From positions 806,001-870,000 of the forward strand of contig NZ_SLXN01000001.1 in NCBI RefSeq assembly GCF_004345855.1: a DNA stretch of 64,000 bases, in the 5' to 3' direction. Shown in pieces: positions 11,062-21,076 of this stretch. The translations under genes and the position numbers were made by a program. The stretch is from Sphingomonas sp. BK235 (GTDB lineage Bacteria > Pseudomonadota > Alphaproteobacteria > Sphingomonadales > Sphingomonadaceae). Within the stretch, counting starts at the first letter, position 1, and each line of letters begins with the position of its first letter. The notes below the pieces were generated by a model. It searched no databases, was not told the origin of the DNA, and was given only the letters and a program-made list of their open reading frames with translations.

Positions 11062-11550
11062 GTGGGGGGCAGGTCAGCCGTCGAGACAAACGCGCCGGGC
11101 GCGAGCCTTCCAGAGCACCTCACCACGCGCGGCTTCACCCTCATCGAGCTCATGGTCGTGATCACCGTCATCGGCCTCGCCTCGGCCGCGGCGGTGCTCG
11201 CCATGCCCGACACGCGCGGCCGGCTCACCGACGAGGCGGCGCGCTTCGCCGTCCGCGCGCGCAGCGCGCATGACGCCGCGATCGTCGAGTCGCGTCCCGT
11301 CAGCCTGTGGGTGACCGAGACCGGCTACGGCTTCGACCAGTGGCGCGGCGGGCGCTGGTCGCCCATGGAGCCGCCGCTCGGGGTCGAGCAGTGGCGCCCC
11401 GGCACCGCGGCGGCGGGGCTGGTGCGCGAGCGCGTCATCTTCGACACCACCGGGCTGGCCGACCGCCCGCTGACGATCACGCTGACGCGCGAGGGCGCGC
11501 GCACCGACGTCGTGATCGAGCCCGACGGGCGCGCGCATGTCGCGGGCTGA
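11056..11550 (+). CDS. gspH: Minor pseudopilin GspH
   Basis: 164 residues from the ATG at 11056; a GTG at 11062 is an alternative. The mature domain begins at RGFTLIELMVVITVIGLASA after a leader of about 26 residues, long for this family. Both candidate starts lie inside or at the edge of the palindromic repeat, so the repeat may have replaced the original 5' end. The body matches GspH (a globular beta domain with RPVSLWVTETGYGF). It is a minor pseudopilin placed near the pseudopilus tip. The gspI start lies 14 nt inside its end. Confidence 0.9.
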   Translation: MTVGGRSAVETNAPGASLPEHLTTRGFTLIELMVVITVIGLASAAAVLAMPDTRGRLTDEAARFAVRARSAHDAAIVESRPVSLWVTETGYGFDQWRGGRWSPMEPPLGVEQWRPGTAAAGLVRERVIFDTTGLADRPLTITLTREGARTDVVIEPDGRAHVAG

Positions 11551-11926
11551 GCGCGGCTTCACGCTGATCGAGATCATGGTGGCGCTGGCGGTGTTCAGCC
11601 TCGCCGCGCTCGCGCTGATCCGGCTGGAGGGGCAGACGATCCGCTCGACCGGCGCGCTCTCCGCCACGCTGCTGGCGCAGGCGGTGGCGCGCAACGTCGC
11701 GATCGAGGCGGTGACCGACGCCGAGCCGCCGGTGCGCGGGCGCAGCAGCGGGGTAGAACAGAACGGCGGCCGCGCCTGGACCTGGGTGCGCGAGGTACAG
11801 CCGCTCGGCGACGGCGACGTCATGCGGGTCGACGTCAGCGTCAGCGATCCCGGCGGCGCGGTGCTCGGCCGCATGACGATGGTGCGCCCGCCAGCGCCCG
11901 CGCTGTCGGTGGACGTGGCGGGATGA
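11537..11926 (+). CDS. gspI: Minor pseudopilin GspI
   Basis: 129 residues. A very short leader (MSRAERG) precedes FTLIEIMVALAVFSLAALAL, with the usual Glu5. The body carries the family pattern with RWTWVREV-like spacing (GGRAWTWVREVQPLGDGDVMRV). GspI joins GspJ and GspK in the pseudopilus tip complex. It starts 14 nt inside gspH and its last codons overlap the gspJ start by 4 nt, so translation is coupled. Confidence 0.94.
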   Translation: MSRAERGFTLIEIMVALAVFSLAALALIRLEGQTIRSTGALSATLLAQAVARNVAIEAVTDAEPPVRGRSSGVEQNGGRAWTWVREVQPLGDGDVMRVDVSVSDPGGAVLGRMTMVRPPAPALSVDVAG

Positions 11927-12651
11927 ACGCGCGCCGCGACGCCGGCTTCACCCTGGTCGAGGTGATGATCGCGCTGATGATCTTCGGCATGATCGCGGCC
12001 GCGGGCGTCGCGCTGCTCGCCTTCAGCGTGCGCGCGCAGGGCGCCAGTGCGGTCGCGCTCGACGACACCGGCGCGCTGAGCCGCCTCTCCTCGATCCTCA
12101 CCGCCGACCTCGCCCAGGCGCAGGATCGCAACACGCGCGACGTGAACGGCGTGCTGCTGCCCGCCTTCAGCGGCGACGCCGCCGCGACGCCGCTGCTGCG
12201 GCTGGTCCGCGCCGGCTGGAGCAACCCCGATCAGGCCCCGCGCGCGGAGTTGCAGAAGGTGGAATATCGGCTCGAAGGCGACGGCCTCGAGCGGGTCGCC
12301 TATCCGGCGCTCGACGGTGCGGCGGCGCTGCCGCCCGCGTTGCTGCTCGACCGCGTGCGCACGGTGCAACTGCGCTTCCGCTATCGCGGCGCCTGGAGCG
12401 ACACCTGGCAGGGCAACCCGCGCGCCGCGCTGCCCCAGGCGGTCGAGCTGGTGGTGACCCGCGCCGACTCGCGGCTGTACCGGCTGCTGTTCCTCGTCGG
12501 TACCGGCGCGGGGCGCGTGCAGGAGAGCGGCGCGGGTGGCCGCGAGGCCAGCAACGACGGCAGCGGCGCGGGAGCCGGCGCGCCGGGCGCTGGTTCGCCA
12601 CCGCCCAGCCCCGGGGCCAGCCCCGGGGGAGGCCGCGATGCGCTCCGGTGA
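11923..12651 (+). CDS. gspJ: Minor pseudopilin GspJ
   Basis: 242 residues. The leader MNARRDAG is cut before FTLVEVMIALMIFGMIAAAG. The globular region includes LSSILTADLAQAQDR and GWSNPDQAPRAELQKVEYRL, as usual in GspJ. The C-terminal 35 residues are an extra Gly/Ala/Pro/Ser-rich tail of low complexity. The ATGA overlap with gspI and the 14-nt overlap with gspK show tight coupling. It acts in the periplasm at the pseudopilus tip. Confidence 0.94.
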   Translation: MNARRDAGFTLVEVMIALMIFGMIAAAGVALLAFSVRAQGASAVALDDTGALSRLSSILTADLAQAQDRNTRDVNGVLLPAFSGDAAATPLLRLVRAGWSNPDQAPRAELQKVEYRLEGDGLERVAYPALDGAAALPPALLLDRVRTVQLRFRYRGAWSDTWQGNPRAALPQAVELVVTRADSRLYRLLFLVGTGAGRVQESGAGGREASNDGSGAGAGAPGAGSPPPSPGASPGGGRDALR

Positions 12652-13600
12652 ACGCGGCGCCGCCTTGCTCACCGTGCTGCTGCTCGTGGCGGTGATCTCG
12701 GTCATGGCCGCGAGCGCGCTGGAGCGGCTCCGGCTCTCGACCCGGCTCGCCGCCAACGCGGTCGCGCTCGATGCGGCGCGGGGTTATGCCTATGCCGCGG
12801 AGACGCTGGCGACGACGCGCGTCACCGCCCTGCTGAGCGAGACGCGCGATCGCGTCGCGCTCGCGGGCGGCTGGAGCGGACGCCCCTTCGGCCTGCCGAT
12901 CCCCGGCGGCACCGCCACCGCACGCGTGACCGACGGGGCCAATTGCTTCAACCTCAACAGCCTGGTCGCGCGCCAAGCGGACGCGACCTATGCGCTCAAT
13001 CCCGCCTCGCTGCGGCAGTTCCAGACGCTGATGCGCGTGCTGCGCGTGCCCGACGGCGACCGCGTCGCCGCCGCGGCGGCGGACTGGATCGACAGCGACG
13101 ACGCCGCGCTGCCCGGCGGCGCCGAGGACGGCGACTATCGCGGCTATCGCACCGCCGGCGTGCTGATGGCGGACGTCAGCGAGCTGCGCGCGGTGCGCGG
13201 CGTCACGCCCGAGATCTATCGCGCGCTGCGCCCCTATCTGTGCGCGCTGCCGCTGGCGCAGCGCAACGTGCTCAACGTCAACACCTTGCTGCCGGAGCAG
13301 GCCCCGCTGCTGGCGATGCTGATGGACGGCACGCTCAGCGTCGAGGCGGCGCAGGGGGTGTTGCTGCGCCGCCCGCCGACCGGCTGGTCGAGCGTCGACC
13401 AGATGTGGACCCAGCTGTCCACGCAGGGCGGCGGCGCGTCGCAGGTGGAGGCGCGCCAGTCGACCAGCGTCAAGACCATATGGTTCGCGCTGCGCGTCGA
13501 TGTGACGCTGGGCAGTGCGGAATTGCACGAACAGGGCCTGATCGACGCGCGGACCCTTCCCGTGCGGCTCGTGACGCGGCAATGGGGAGACGCGTCATGA
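12638..13600 (+). CDS. gspK: Minor pseudopilin GspK
   Basis: 320 residues from the ATG at 12638, preceded by GGGGGAGG, about 5 nt away. The N-terminus MRSGERGAALLTVLLLVAVI lacks the strict Glu5, which is normal for GspK. A large alpha domain follows, with CFNLNSLV and VADWIDSDD-type segments (AAADWIDSDDAALPGGAEDG) that bind calcium in the family. GspK caps the pseudopilus. The open frame extends upstream of the ATG through gspJ, but that part is out-of-frame gspJ sequence and not a real N-terminus. Confidence 0.94.
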   Translation: MRSGERGAALLTVLLLVAVISVMAASALERLRLSTRLAANAVALDAARGYAYAAETLATTRVTALLSETRDRVALAGGWSGRPFGLPIPGGTATARVTDGANCFNLNSLVARQADATYALNPASLRQFQTLMRVLRVPDGDRVAAAAADWIDSDDAALPGGAEDGDYRGYRTAGVLMADVSELRAVRGVTPEIYRALRPYLCALPLAQRNVLNVNTLLPEQAPLLAMLMDGTLSVEAAQGVLLRRPPTGWSSVDQMWTQLSTQGGGASQVEARQSTSVKTIWFALRVDVTLGSAELHEQGLIDARTLPVRLVTRQWGDAS

Positions 13601-14682
13601 CCGCTGCCACGCTCCTCTTCCTGCCCCCCGCCGACGACCAGCCGTGGCGCTGGTGGCGGATCCGCGACGACCGCGTCGAGCGCGAGGGCGAGGGCGTGCC
13701 CGCGCCGGACGAGACCGCGCCGGTGATCGCGGTCGCGCCCGCGGACGCGGTGACGCTCCACTGGGCCGACCTGCCCGCGCGCTCGCCCGCGCAGGCGCTG
13801 GCCGCGGCGCGGGTCGTCGTGAGCGACGCCACCGCCGAGCCCGCGCACGACCTTCACGTCGCGGTCGGCGGGGAGCGCGACGGGGCGCGGGCCATCGCTG
13901 TGGTCGCGCCGGCGCGGATGCGCGCGTGGCTGGAGGCGCTCGCGCGGGCCGGGATCGACCCGGGCGCGATCCTTCCCGCGCCGCTGCTGCTGCCCGCGCC
14001 GGAAGAAGGCTATGTCGCCGCCGACCTGCCGGGCCAGCGCGTCGTGCGCGGCCGCACCAGCGGCTGGGCCGACGAGCCGCTGCTCACCGAGCTGATCACC
14101 GCGGGCGAGCGCCCGTCGCCGCTCGCGCGCGACGCGGTGCGCGATGCCGCGGTCACGGCGATCGCCGTGCCGGCGATCGACCTGCGCCAGGGGGCGTTCG
14201 CGCGACGCCGCCAGCGCGCGGTCGACTGGGCATTGCTGCGCCGTATGGCGGTGCTGGTCGGCTGCATCCTGCTCGCCACGCTGGCGATCGATCTGGTGCG
14301 GATCCTGCGCTATTCCTTCGGCGCCGACGCGATCGAGGCGCAGGCCGACACGGTGGCGCGCCAGGCATTGCCGCGCGGTGCCGGGGCGGGCGATTCGTCG
14401 CGGCTCCTCGGCGAGCGGCTGACGCGGCTGCGCGGGCCGGGGCAGGGCTTCACCCGCACCGCCGCGGCGGTCTACGCGATCGTCGACGCGGTGCCGGAGA
14501 GCGAGGTCACCGCGCTCCAGTTCGAGCCCAACGGGTCGCTGCGCGTGTCGCTCTCGCTCGCCGGCGAGGCGCAGGCCAACACGATCAAGCAGCGGCTCGC
14601 CGGCGCGGGCTTCACTGTGGAGTCGAGCGTGTTCCAGCAGGCCAACAACCGGCTCACCGGCGACATGACGGTGCGGCCGTGA
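13597..14682 (+). CDS. gspL: Type II secretion protein GspL
   Basis: 361 residues; ATGA overlap with gspK. An N-terminal cytoplasmic actin-like region (residues 1-200, LLFLPPADDQPWRWWRIRDD) is followed by one membrane helix (about 213-235, MAVLVGCILLATLAIDLVRI). A ferredoxin-like periplasmic domain follows (ALQFEPNGSLRVSLSLAGEAQ). GspL recruits GspE to the membrane and pairs with GspM. Sequence conservation in this family is low, but position, topology and fold pattern agree. Confidence 0.9.
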   Translation: MTAATLLFLPPADDQPWRWWRIRDDRVEREGEGVPAPDETAPVIAVAPADAVTLHWADLPARSPAQALAAARVVVSDATAEPAHDLHVAVGGERDGARAIAVVAPARMRAWLEALARAGIDPGAILPAPLLLPAPEEGYVAADLPGQRVVRGRTSGWADEPLLTELITAGERPSPLARDAVRDAAVTAIAVPAIDLRQGAFARRRQRAVDWALLRRMAVLVGCILLATLAIDLVRILRYSFGADAIEAQADTVARQALPRGAGAGDSSRLLGERLTRLRGPGQGFTRTAAAVYAIVDAVPESEVTALQFEPNGSLRVSLSLAGEAQANTIKQRLAGAGFTVESSVFQQANNRLTGDMTVRP

Positions 14683-15155
14683 ACGCCGCGCGTGCCTGGT
14701 TCGAGTCGCGCTCGCTGCGCGAGCGGCGGCTGATCGCGGTGATGGTCGTGCTGCTCGTCGTCACGCTGATCTGGGCGGCGGTGATCCTGCCGGTGCGCAA
14801 CGGCCTATCCTCGTCGCGCGCGCGTTACACCGACGCGGTGGTGCGGCTCGGCGCGGCGCAGAGCGGGCTCACGCAGGTGAAGTCGCTCCAGCGCCGCGGC
14901 GCCACCGCGCTCGGCGGCTCGCTCGCCGACGTGGTGCGCGCGCGCGCCGATGCGGCGGGCTTCGCTTTGGCCTCGCTCGACGTGGTCGCGCCGGATCAGG
15001 TCCGCACCTCGATCACCAGCGCGCGCGCTGGGGCGCTGATGCGCTGGGTCGCGGGGCTGGAGCAGGAGGGCATCCTGGTCGACTCGCTCAGCGTCACCGG
15101 CAGCGGCGCGGGCAGCGTCACCGCGCAGCTCAGCCTGCGCCAGCGGGGCGAGTGA
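14679..15155 (+). CDS. gspM: Type II secretion protein GspM
   Basis: 158 residues from a GTG that overlaps the gspL stop (GTGA). A basic N-terminus (FESRSLRERRLIAVM) leads into one membrane helix (about residues 18-38). The periplasmic part ends in a ferredoxin-like beta-alpha-beta pattern (MRWVAGLEQEGILVDSLSVT). GspM stabilises GspL and the platform at the inner membrane. Length and position in the operon match the family. Confidence 0.9.
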   Translation: MNAARAWFESRSLRERRLIAVMVVLLVVTLIWAAVILPVRNGLSSSRARYTDAVVRLGAAQSGLTQVKSLQRRGATALGGSLADVVRARADAAGFALASLDVVAPDQVRTSITSARAGALMRWVAGLEQEGILVDSLSVTGSGAGSVTAQLSLRQRGE

Positions 15156-15874
15156 TGCGGATCCGTCTCGCCACCGGGCGCCGCGCGCTCTTCATCGCGC
15201 TGTTCGTGCTGGCGGTGCTAGCCTTCCTGCCGATGCGACTGGCACTTGGCTGGGCCGGGCTCGACGCGCAGGGCTTCACCGCACGCGAGGTGACCGGCAG
15301 CCTGTGGTCGGGCCGGCTGGTCGAGGCGCGCTTCGGCGACATCGCGCTGGGCGACCTCGACGCCGGCGTATCGCCGCTGGCGCTGCTGATCGGGCGTGCC
15401 CGGATCGGGCTGGAGGGCGCGGGGGCGGATCCGTCGCGGCAGCTGTCCGGCACGGTCGAGCTGGCGCGCAACCGCGCCGCGATCATCGGCGCGCGCGGGC
15501 CGCTGACGCCCGGCAACGCCTTCCGACCGCTGCCCGTGACGTCGCTCGACCTCGACGACGTCACCGTGCGCTTCGTCGACTCGGCGTGCGAGCAGGCCGA
15601 GGGCCGCGTCCGCGCGACGCTGTCGGGGCAGTTCCTCGGCCAGCCGCTGCCCGGCGCGATCAGCGGCGCGGCACGCTGCGACGCGGGCGCGCTGCTGCTG
15701 CCGCTGAGCAGCGGCGCGGGTGAGGGCGTCAACCTGCGACTGTGGCCCGACGGCCGCTACCGCGCCGAGCTGACGCTGGTGCCGACCGACCCGACGATCG
15801 CGGCGCGGCTCGACGCCGGCGGCTTCGTCGCCAATGGCGCGGCGCGCACCTTCGCGGTGGAAGGAAGATTCTGA
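15155..15874 (+). CDS. gspN: Type II secretion protein GspN
   Basis: 239 residues from the ATG at 15155, which overlaps the gspM stop by one base; a GTG one codon earlier is possible. A membrane anchor (about residues 8-28, ALFIALFVLAVLAFLPMRLAL) precedes a periplasmic beta-rich domain with GLDAQGFTAREVTGSLWSGR, typical of GspN. This accessory subunit is present in some systems only. It is the last gene of the operon; a tRNA gene follows and no gspO is seen. Confidence 0.88.
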   Translation: MRIRLATGRRALFIALFVLAVLAFLPMRLALGWAGLDAQGFTAREVTGSLWSGRLVEARFGDIALGDLDAGVSPLALLIGRARIGLEGAGADPSRQLSGTVELARNRAAIIGARGPLTPGNAFRPLPVTSLDLDDVTVRFVDSACEQAEGRVRATLSGQFLGQPLPGAISGAARCDAGALLLPLSSGAGEGVNLRLWPDGRYRAELTLVPTDPTIAARLDAGGFVANGAARTFAVEGRF

Positions 15875-15879
15875 GCGCC

Positions 15880-15909
15880 TTGACGAGGGGCCACGCGCCC
15901 CGCTAGGGG
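15880..15909 (+). promoter_or_regulatory. Probable promoter of tRNA-His
   Basis: TTGACG at 15880-15885 and TAGGGG at 15904-15909 with an 18-nt spacer lie 13 nt before the mature tRNA 5' end and start 6 nt after the gspN stop. The -10 box is poor, so this is a candidate only. Confidence 0.5.
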
Positions 15910-15922
15910 ACCGGCCTTCGCG

Positions 15923-15999
15923 GCGATCGTAGCTCAGTTGGTTAGAGCATCGGTTTGTGGTACCGAGGGTCGCGGGTTCAAGTCCCGTCGATCGCCCCA
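15923..15999 (+). tRNA. tRNA-His (anticodon GTG)
   Basis: A full cloverleaf is visible: acceptor GCGATCG/CGATCGC, D-arm AGCTC with GTTGGTTAGAGC, an anticodon loop TTGTGGT-type with anticodon GTG, a T-loop TTCAAGT and encoded CCA at 15997-15999. The base before the acceptor stem (15922) is G opposite the discriminator C, giving the extra G-1 pair specific to tRNA-His. Confidence 0.97.
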
Positions 16000-16042
16000 T
16001 CATCTCCCTCTGCATTTCGCGCTGGCGTCGGCCGCCGGCTAC

Positions 16043-16068
16043 GAATATTGCGCTTCGCGGTAATATTC
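16043..16068. promoter_or_regulatory. AT-rich palindrome upstream of the amino-acid dehydrogenase
   Basis: GAATATT at 16043-16049 pairs perfectly with AATATTC at 16062-16068 around a short GC core. It lies 22 nt before the start codon in DNA that is otherwise very GC-rich. It could be an operator (for example for an Lrp-type regulator) or a hairpin in the leader; no direct evidence chooses between them. Confidence 0.45.
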
Positions 16069-16090
16069 TGCTGCGCTTGACGGAGGCGTG

Positions 16091-17143
16091 ATGACCTCGC
16101 TGTGGGACTATCCCGATTTCGACGCCCATGAAGGGCTCCACCTGTTCGCCGATCCGGCCTCCGGGCTCAAGGCGGTGGTCGCGATCCATTCCACCGCGCT
16201 CGGGCCGGCGGCGGGCGGGGTGCGCTTCTGGCATTATGCCGATGATTCGCGCGCGCTGACCGACGCGCTGCGGCTGTCGCGCGGGATGAGCTACAAGAAC
16301 GCGATGGCGGGTCTCGCGCTGGGCGGCGGCAAGGGCGTGGTGCTCGCGTCGCGGCCGGGCGAGGCGATCAGCGAGGCGCAGCTGCGCGCCTTCGGCCGCG
16401 CGGTCGAGTCGCTCGGCGGGCGCTACGTCACCGCGGAGGACGTCGGCATGTCCGAGGCGCGGATGAAGGTGATCGCGGAGGAGACGCGCTACGTCTCCGG
16501 CCTTCCCGTGGCGCAGGGCGCGGCGGGTGGCGATCCCGGGCCGTATACCGCGCACGGCGTCTATCTCGGCGTCCGCGCCGCCGCCAAGCGTGGGCTCGGC
16601 AGCGGCGACGTGCGCGGCGTGCGGGTCGCGATCCAGGGGCTCGGCTCGGTCGGTGGCGGGCTCGCCAAGCTGCTCGCGCGCGACGGCGCGGTGCTGACGC
16701 TCGCCGACGTCGACCAGGCGCGCGCCGAGCGGCTCGCCGCCGAGCTGGGGGCCACGGTGGTGGCGCCCGACGCGATCCTGAGCGCCGATGTCGACATCGT
16801 CAGCCCCAATGCGCTCGGCGCGATCCTGACGGAACAGTCGATTTCTGCGCTCAAGGCGAAGATCGTCGCGGGCGGTGCCAACAACCAGCTCGCCACCGCG
16901 GCGGACGGGCGGCGTCTCCATGACGCAGGGGTGGTCTACGCGCCCGATTACGTCATCAACGCGGGCGGGATCATCAACGTCGGGCTGGAGTATCTCGGCC
17001 ACGGCGACGAGGCCGAGGTGATGGCGCGGATCGCGCAGATCCCGGGCCGGCTCGATCAGGTGTGGGACGAGGCCGCGGCGACGGGTGACCCGACCGCCGA
17101 GGTGGCGGACCGGATCGCGCGGCGGCTGATCGGGCGCGAGTGA
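16091..17143 (+). CDS. Glu/Leu/Phe/Val-type amino-acid dehydrogenase
   Basis: 350 residues from the ATG at 16091, preceded by GGAGG; a GTG just upstream is possible. The N-terminal catalytic domain has the dimerisation and substrate part with the active-site lysine in LGGGKGVVL and GGVRFW near 50. The C-terminal Rossmann domain has GLGSVGGGLAKLL. Length and motifs fit leucine/valine/phenylalanine dehydrogenases rather than hexameric glutamate dehydrogenases. It would deaminate a branched-chain or aromatic amino acid to its 2-oxo acid with NAD. The exact substrate is not determined. It is a single-gene unit behind tRNA-His with a palindrome in its leader. Confidence 0.9.
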   Translation: MTSLWDYPDFDAHEGLHLFADPASGLKAVVAIHSTALGPAAGGVRFWHYADDSRALTDALRLSRGMSYKNAMAGLALGGGKGVVLASRPGEAISEAQLRAFGRAVESLGGRYVTAEDVGMSEARMKVIAEETRYVSGLPVAQGAAGGDPGPYTAHGVYLGVRAAAKRGLGSGDVRGVRVAIQGLGSVGGGLAKLLARDGAVLTLADVDQARAERLAAELGATVVAPDAILSADVDIVSPNALGAILTEQSISALKAKIVAGGANNQLATAADGRRLHDAGVVYAPDYVINAGGIINVGLEYLGHGDEAEVMARIAQIPGRLDQVWDEAAATGDPTAEVADRIARRLIGRE

Positions 17144-17237
17144 GGGGGGCGCCGCGGCTGAGGGAGCGGCGCGTGGTGAGCGCCCCTGTGGGACACGATA
17201 GACGCCGTGAGGGGCGCGACCTCTCCACTCTCACTTC

Positions 17238-17333
17238 CGTCATCCCGGACTTGTTCCGGGATCCACGGTGCCGCGTATCCACCCGCGCCTGAGTGCGTGG
17301 GTCAGTGGATCCCGGAACAAGTCCGGGATGACG
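17238..17333. repeat. Palindromic repeat pair downstream of the dehydrogenase
   Basis: Units 17238-17265 and 17306-17333 are exact reverse complements (loop CTTGT/ACAAG). They sit in the 338-nt gap 17144-17481, which otherwise contains the tandem array at its right side and no gene. Confidence 0.92.
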
Positions 17334-17433
17334 CCGGGAGGGCACGGGACGACGCCGGGAGGGCACGGGACGACGCCGGGAGGGCACGGGACGACGGCGG
17401 GAGGGCACGGGACGACGGCGGGAGGGCGCGGGG
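17331..17433. repeat. 21-bp tandem repeat abutting the palindromic repeat
   Basis: Four full copies of a 21-bp unit (ACGCCGGGAGGGCACGGGAC plus G) start at 17331, 17352, 17373 and 17394, and a partial fifth starts at 17415. The first three copies have ACGCC and the last two ACGGC. The array begins exactly on the last three bases (ACG) of the palindromic repeat. All copies have the same spacing and no unique spacers, so it is not a CRISPR. Confidence 0.92.
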
Positions 17434-17481
17434 GCTCCAATTGCGACCACGCCTCCCGCCTACCGCCACCCCCAGACCGCC

Positions 17482-18087
17482 CTACCGCGCCAGACCTGCC
17501 GCCGCCCGCGCGCGCGCCTCGATCTCGGGCAAAGTACCCTCGGTCACCCAGCTGCCGCCGACGCACAGCACCGGATCGAGCGCGAGCCAGTCGGGCGCGC
17601 TCGCCTCGGTGATGCCGCCGGTCGGGCAGAAGCGGCACTGATAGAAGGGCGCCGCCAGCGCCTTCAGCGCCTTGATCCCGCCGCTCGTCTCGGCCGGGAA
17701 GAACTTGAAGTGCGACAGACCCATGTCGAGCCCGCGCATGATGTCGCCGGCGGTGGCGACGCCGGGCAGCCACGGGATACCGCTCGCCAGGATGGTCTCG
17801 CCCAGCTTCTGCGACAGGCCCGGCGAGACGATGAACTCGGCGCCCGCGTCCTTCACCTGCGCCACCTGCTCGGCGGTGACGACGGTGCCGGCGCCGACGA
17901 TCGCGCCGGGCACTTGCTTCATCGCGCGGATCGCGTCGAGCGCGGCGGGGGTGCGCAGCGTCACCTCCAGCACCTTGAGCCCGCCGGCGACCAAGGCCTC
18001 GGCCAGCCCGCGCGCCTGCGCGGCGTCCTTGATCACCAGCACCGGGATCACCGGGCTGGTGCGCATCACGGTCTCGATGTCGCTCAT
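17482..18087 (-). CDS. eda: KDPG aldolase (2-dehydro-3-deoxy-phosphogluconate aldolase)
   Basis: 201 residues, normal for the family. A TIM barrel with the catalytic residues in place: Glu41 and Arg45 in LEVTLRT, and the Schiff-base Lys128 in HFKFFPAE. It splits 2-keto-3-deoxy-6-phosphogluconate into pyruvate and glyceraldehyde-3-phosphate, the last step of the Entner-Doudoroff pathway. Its ATG follows the glk stop by 4 nt, so it is the last gene of the zwf-pgl-edd-glk-eda group. Confidence 0.97.
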   Translation of the reverse strand: MSDIETVMRTSPVIPVLVIKDAAQARGLAEALVAGGLKVLEVTLRTPAALDAIRAMKQVPGAIVGAGTVVTAEQVAQVKDAGAEFIVSPGLSQKLGETILASGIPWLPGVATAGDIMRGLDMGLSHFKFFPAETSGGIKALKALAAPFYQCRFCPTGGITEASAPDWLALDPVLCVGGSWVTEGTLPEIEARARAAAGLAR

Positions 18088-18091
18088 GGTC

Positions 18092-19057
18092 TCACTGATG
18101 CTCCTGCGCGAAAGCCGCCGCGGCGCCGAACAGGCCGGGCTGGGGATGGGTGATGAGCTTGACCGGGATCGCCGCCATCATCGACTGGAACCGGCCCTTG
18201 GAGACGAAGCGCTGGTCGAAGCCCGAGCGCAGCAACTTGTCCTTGATCCGCAGCCCGAGCCCGCCCGCGATCACCACGCCCTGCGCGCCCTGCGCCAGCG
18301 CGAGATCGCCCGCCACCGCGCCGAGCGCGAGGCAGAAGCGGTCGAGCGCGGCGAGCGCGATCGAATCGGTGCCCTCCAGCGCCTCGGTCCAGATCGCCTT
18401 GTCGTCGCGGCGCAGCACCGCGCGGCCCTCGAGCTCGGCGAGCGTCTCGTAGATCGCGACGATGCCCGGGCCAGCGACGATCCGCTCGGCGGAGACGCGC
18501 GTGTAGGTCTTGCGCAGCCGCTTGAGGATCGCGTCCTCGATGCCGTCGAGCGGGGCATAGTCCATGTGCCCGCCCTCGGTCGGCAGCACCCAATAGCGCC
18601 CGTCGCGTTTGAACACCTGCGCCACGCCCAGCCCCGTGCCGGGACCGCAGACGGTGGTGACGCCGTCGCCCGGCAGATCGGTGTCGGGGCCGCAGAGATG
18701 CTCGAAATCGTTCGCGGGCAGCTGCGCCACGGCATGGCCGATCGCGCCGAAGTCGTTGATGATCGTCCATTGCTCGGCGCCGAGCCGCTCGGGGATCAGC
18801 GACGGGCGGATCACCCAGGGATTGTTGGTCAGGCGGATGACGTCGCCGGTGATCGGCGAGGCCACCGCGATCGCGGCGGCGGGGGGCAGCGTGCCGCCCT
18901 GGCGCGCGCGGAACGCCTCATAGGCGGTCTGGAGGCTGGCGTGCTCGGCGGTCTTGAGCGTCACCGGCTCGCCGAGCGACTGGACGCGGCCCTGGTCGAC
19001 CTCGGCGATCGCGAAGCGGGCGTGGGTGCCGCCGATGTCCACCGATACGATCTGCAT
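18092..19057 (-). CDS. glk: Glucokinase
   Basis: 321 residues from the ATG at 19057, preceded by GGGAGAAG; the frame is open 13 codons further upstream but lacks family sequence. The phosphate-binding motif DIGGTHARF lies near residue 7. NPWVIRPS and [10 protein letters not shown] (catalytic Asp) follow, then GPGTGLGVA and EGGHMDYAP. It phosphorylates cytoplasmic glucose with ATP, feeding zwf. Its position between edd and eda is typical of sphingomonad Entner-Doudoroff clusters. Confidence 0.96.
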   Translation of the reverse strand: MQIVSVDIGGTHARFAIAEVDQGRVQSLGEPVTLKTAEHASLQTAYEAFRARQGGTLPPAAAIAVASPITGDVIRLTNNPWVIRPSLIPERLGAEQWTIINDFGAIGHAVAQLPANDFEHLCGPDTDLPGDGVTTVCGPGTGLGVAQVFKRDGRYWVLPTEGGHMDYAPLDGIEDAILKRLRKTYTRVSAERIVAGPGIVAIYETLAELEGRAVLRRDDKAIWTEALEGTDSIALAALDRFCLALGAVAGDLALAQGAQGVVIAGGLGLRIKDKLLRSGFDQRFVSKGRFQSMMAAIPVKLITHPQPGLFGAAAAFAQEHQ

Positions 19058-19153
19058 GCTCTTCTCCCTCTCCCCGCCGCGCGGGCCGCCGGTCACCGCG
19101 TATCGCGGTGCCGCGCTCGCGACCCTCTTCCCGCGGGAGAGGGCCCTTCGCTA

Positions 19154-20968
<1,815 letters not shown>

Positions 20969-21014
20969 GCTGCTAACCTTCGGCTCGGGCGGGTCGTCGC
21001 GCGGCGGCGCGGTT

Positions 21015-21036
21015 GTGCGGCAGGGGCCTGCCGCAC
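21015..21036. other. Intercistronic hairpin between pgl and edd
   Basis: A perfect 10-bp stem (GTGCGGCAGG against CCTGCCGCAC) closes on a GG loop. There is no T-run on either strand. It lies in the 108-nt gap inside the minus-strand operon and may mark an mRNA processing or attenuation point. Confidence 0.5.
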
Positions 21037-21076
21037 TCAAGTCCCGCGAGGTCGGAATACGTATTCGGCGGTGGAC

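Noticed and set aside
17331-17433. CRISPR array
   Set aside because: The 21-bp copies are directly adjacent with no unique spacers and no cas gene is near.
15875-17481. Genomic island inserted at tRNA-His
   Set aside because: There is no integrase or duplicated tRNA end, and base composition does not change across the tRNA.
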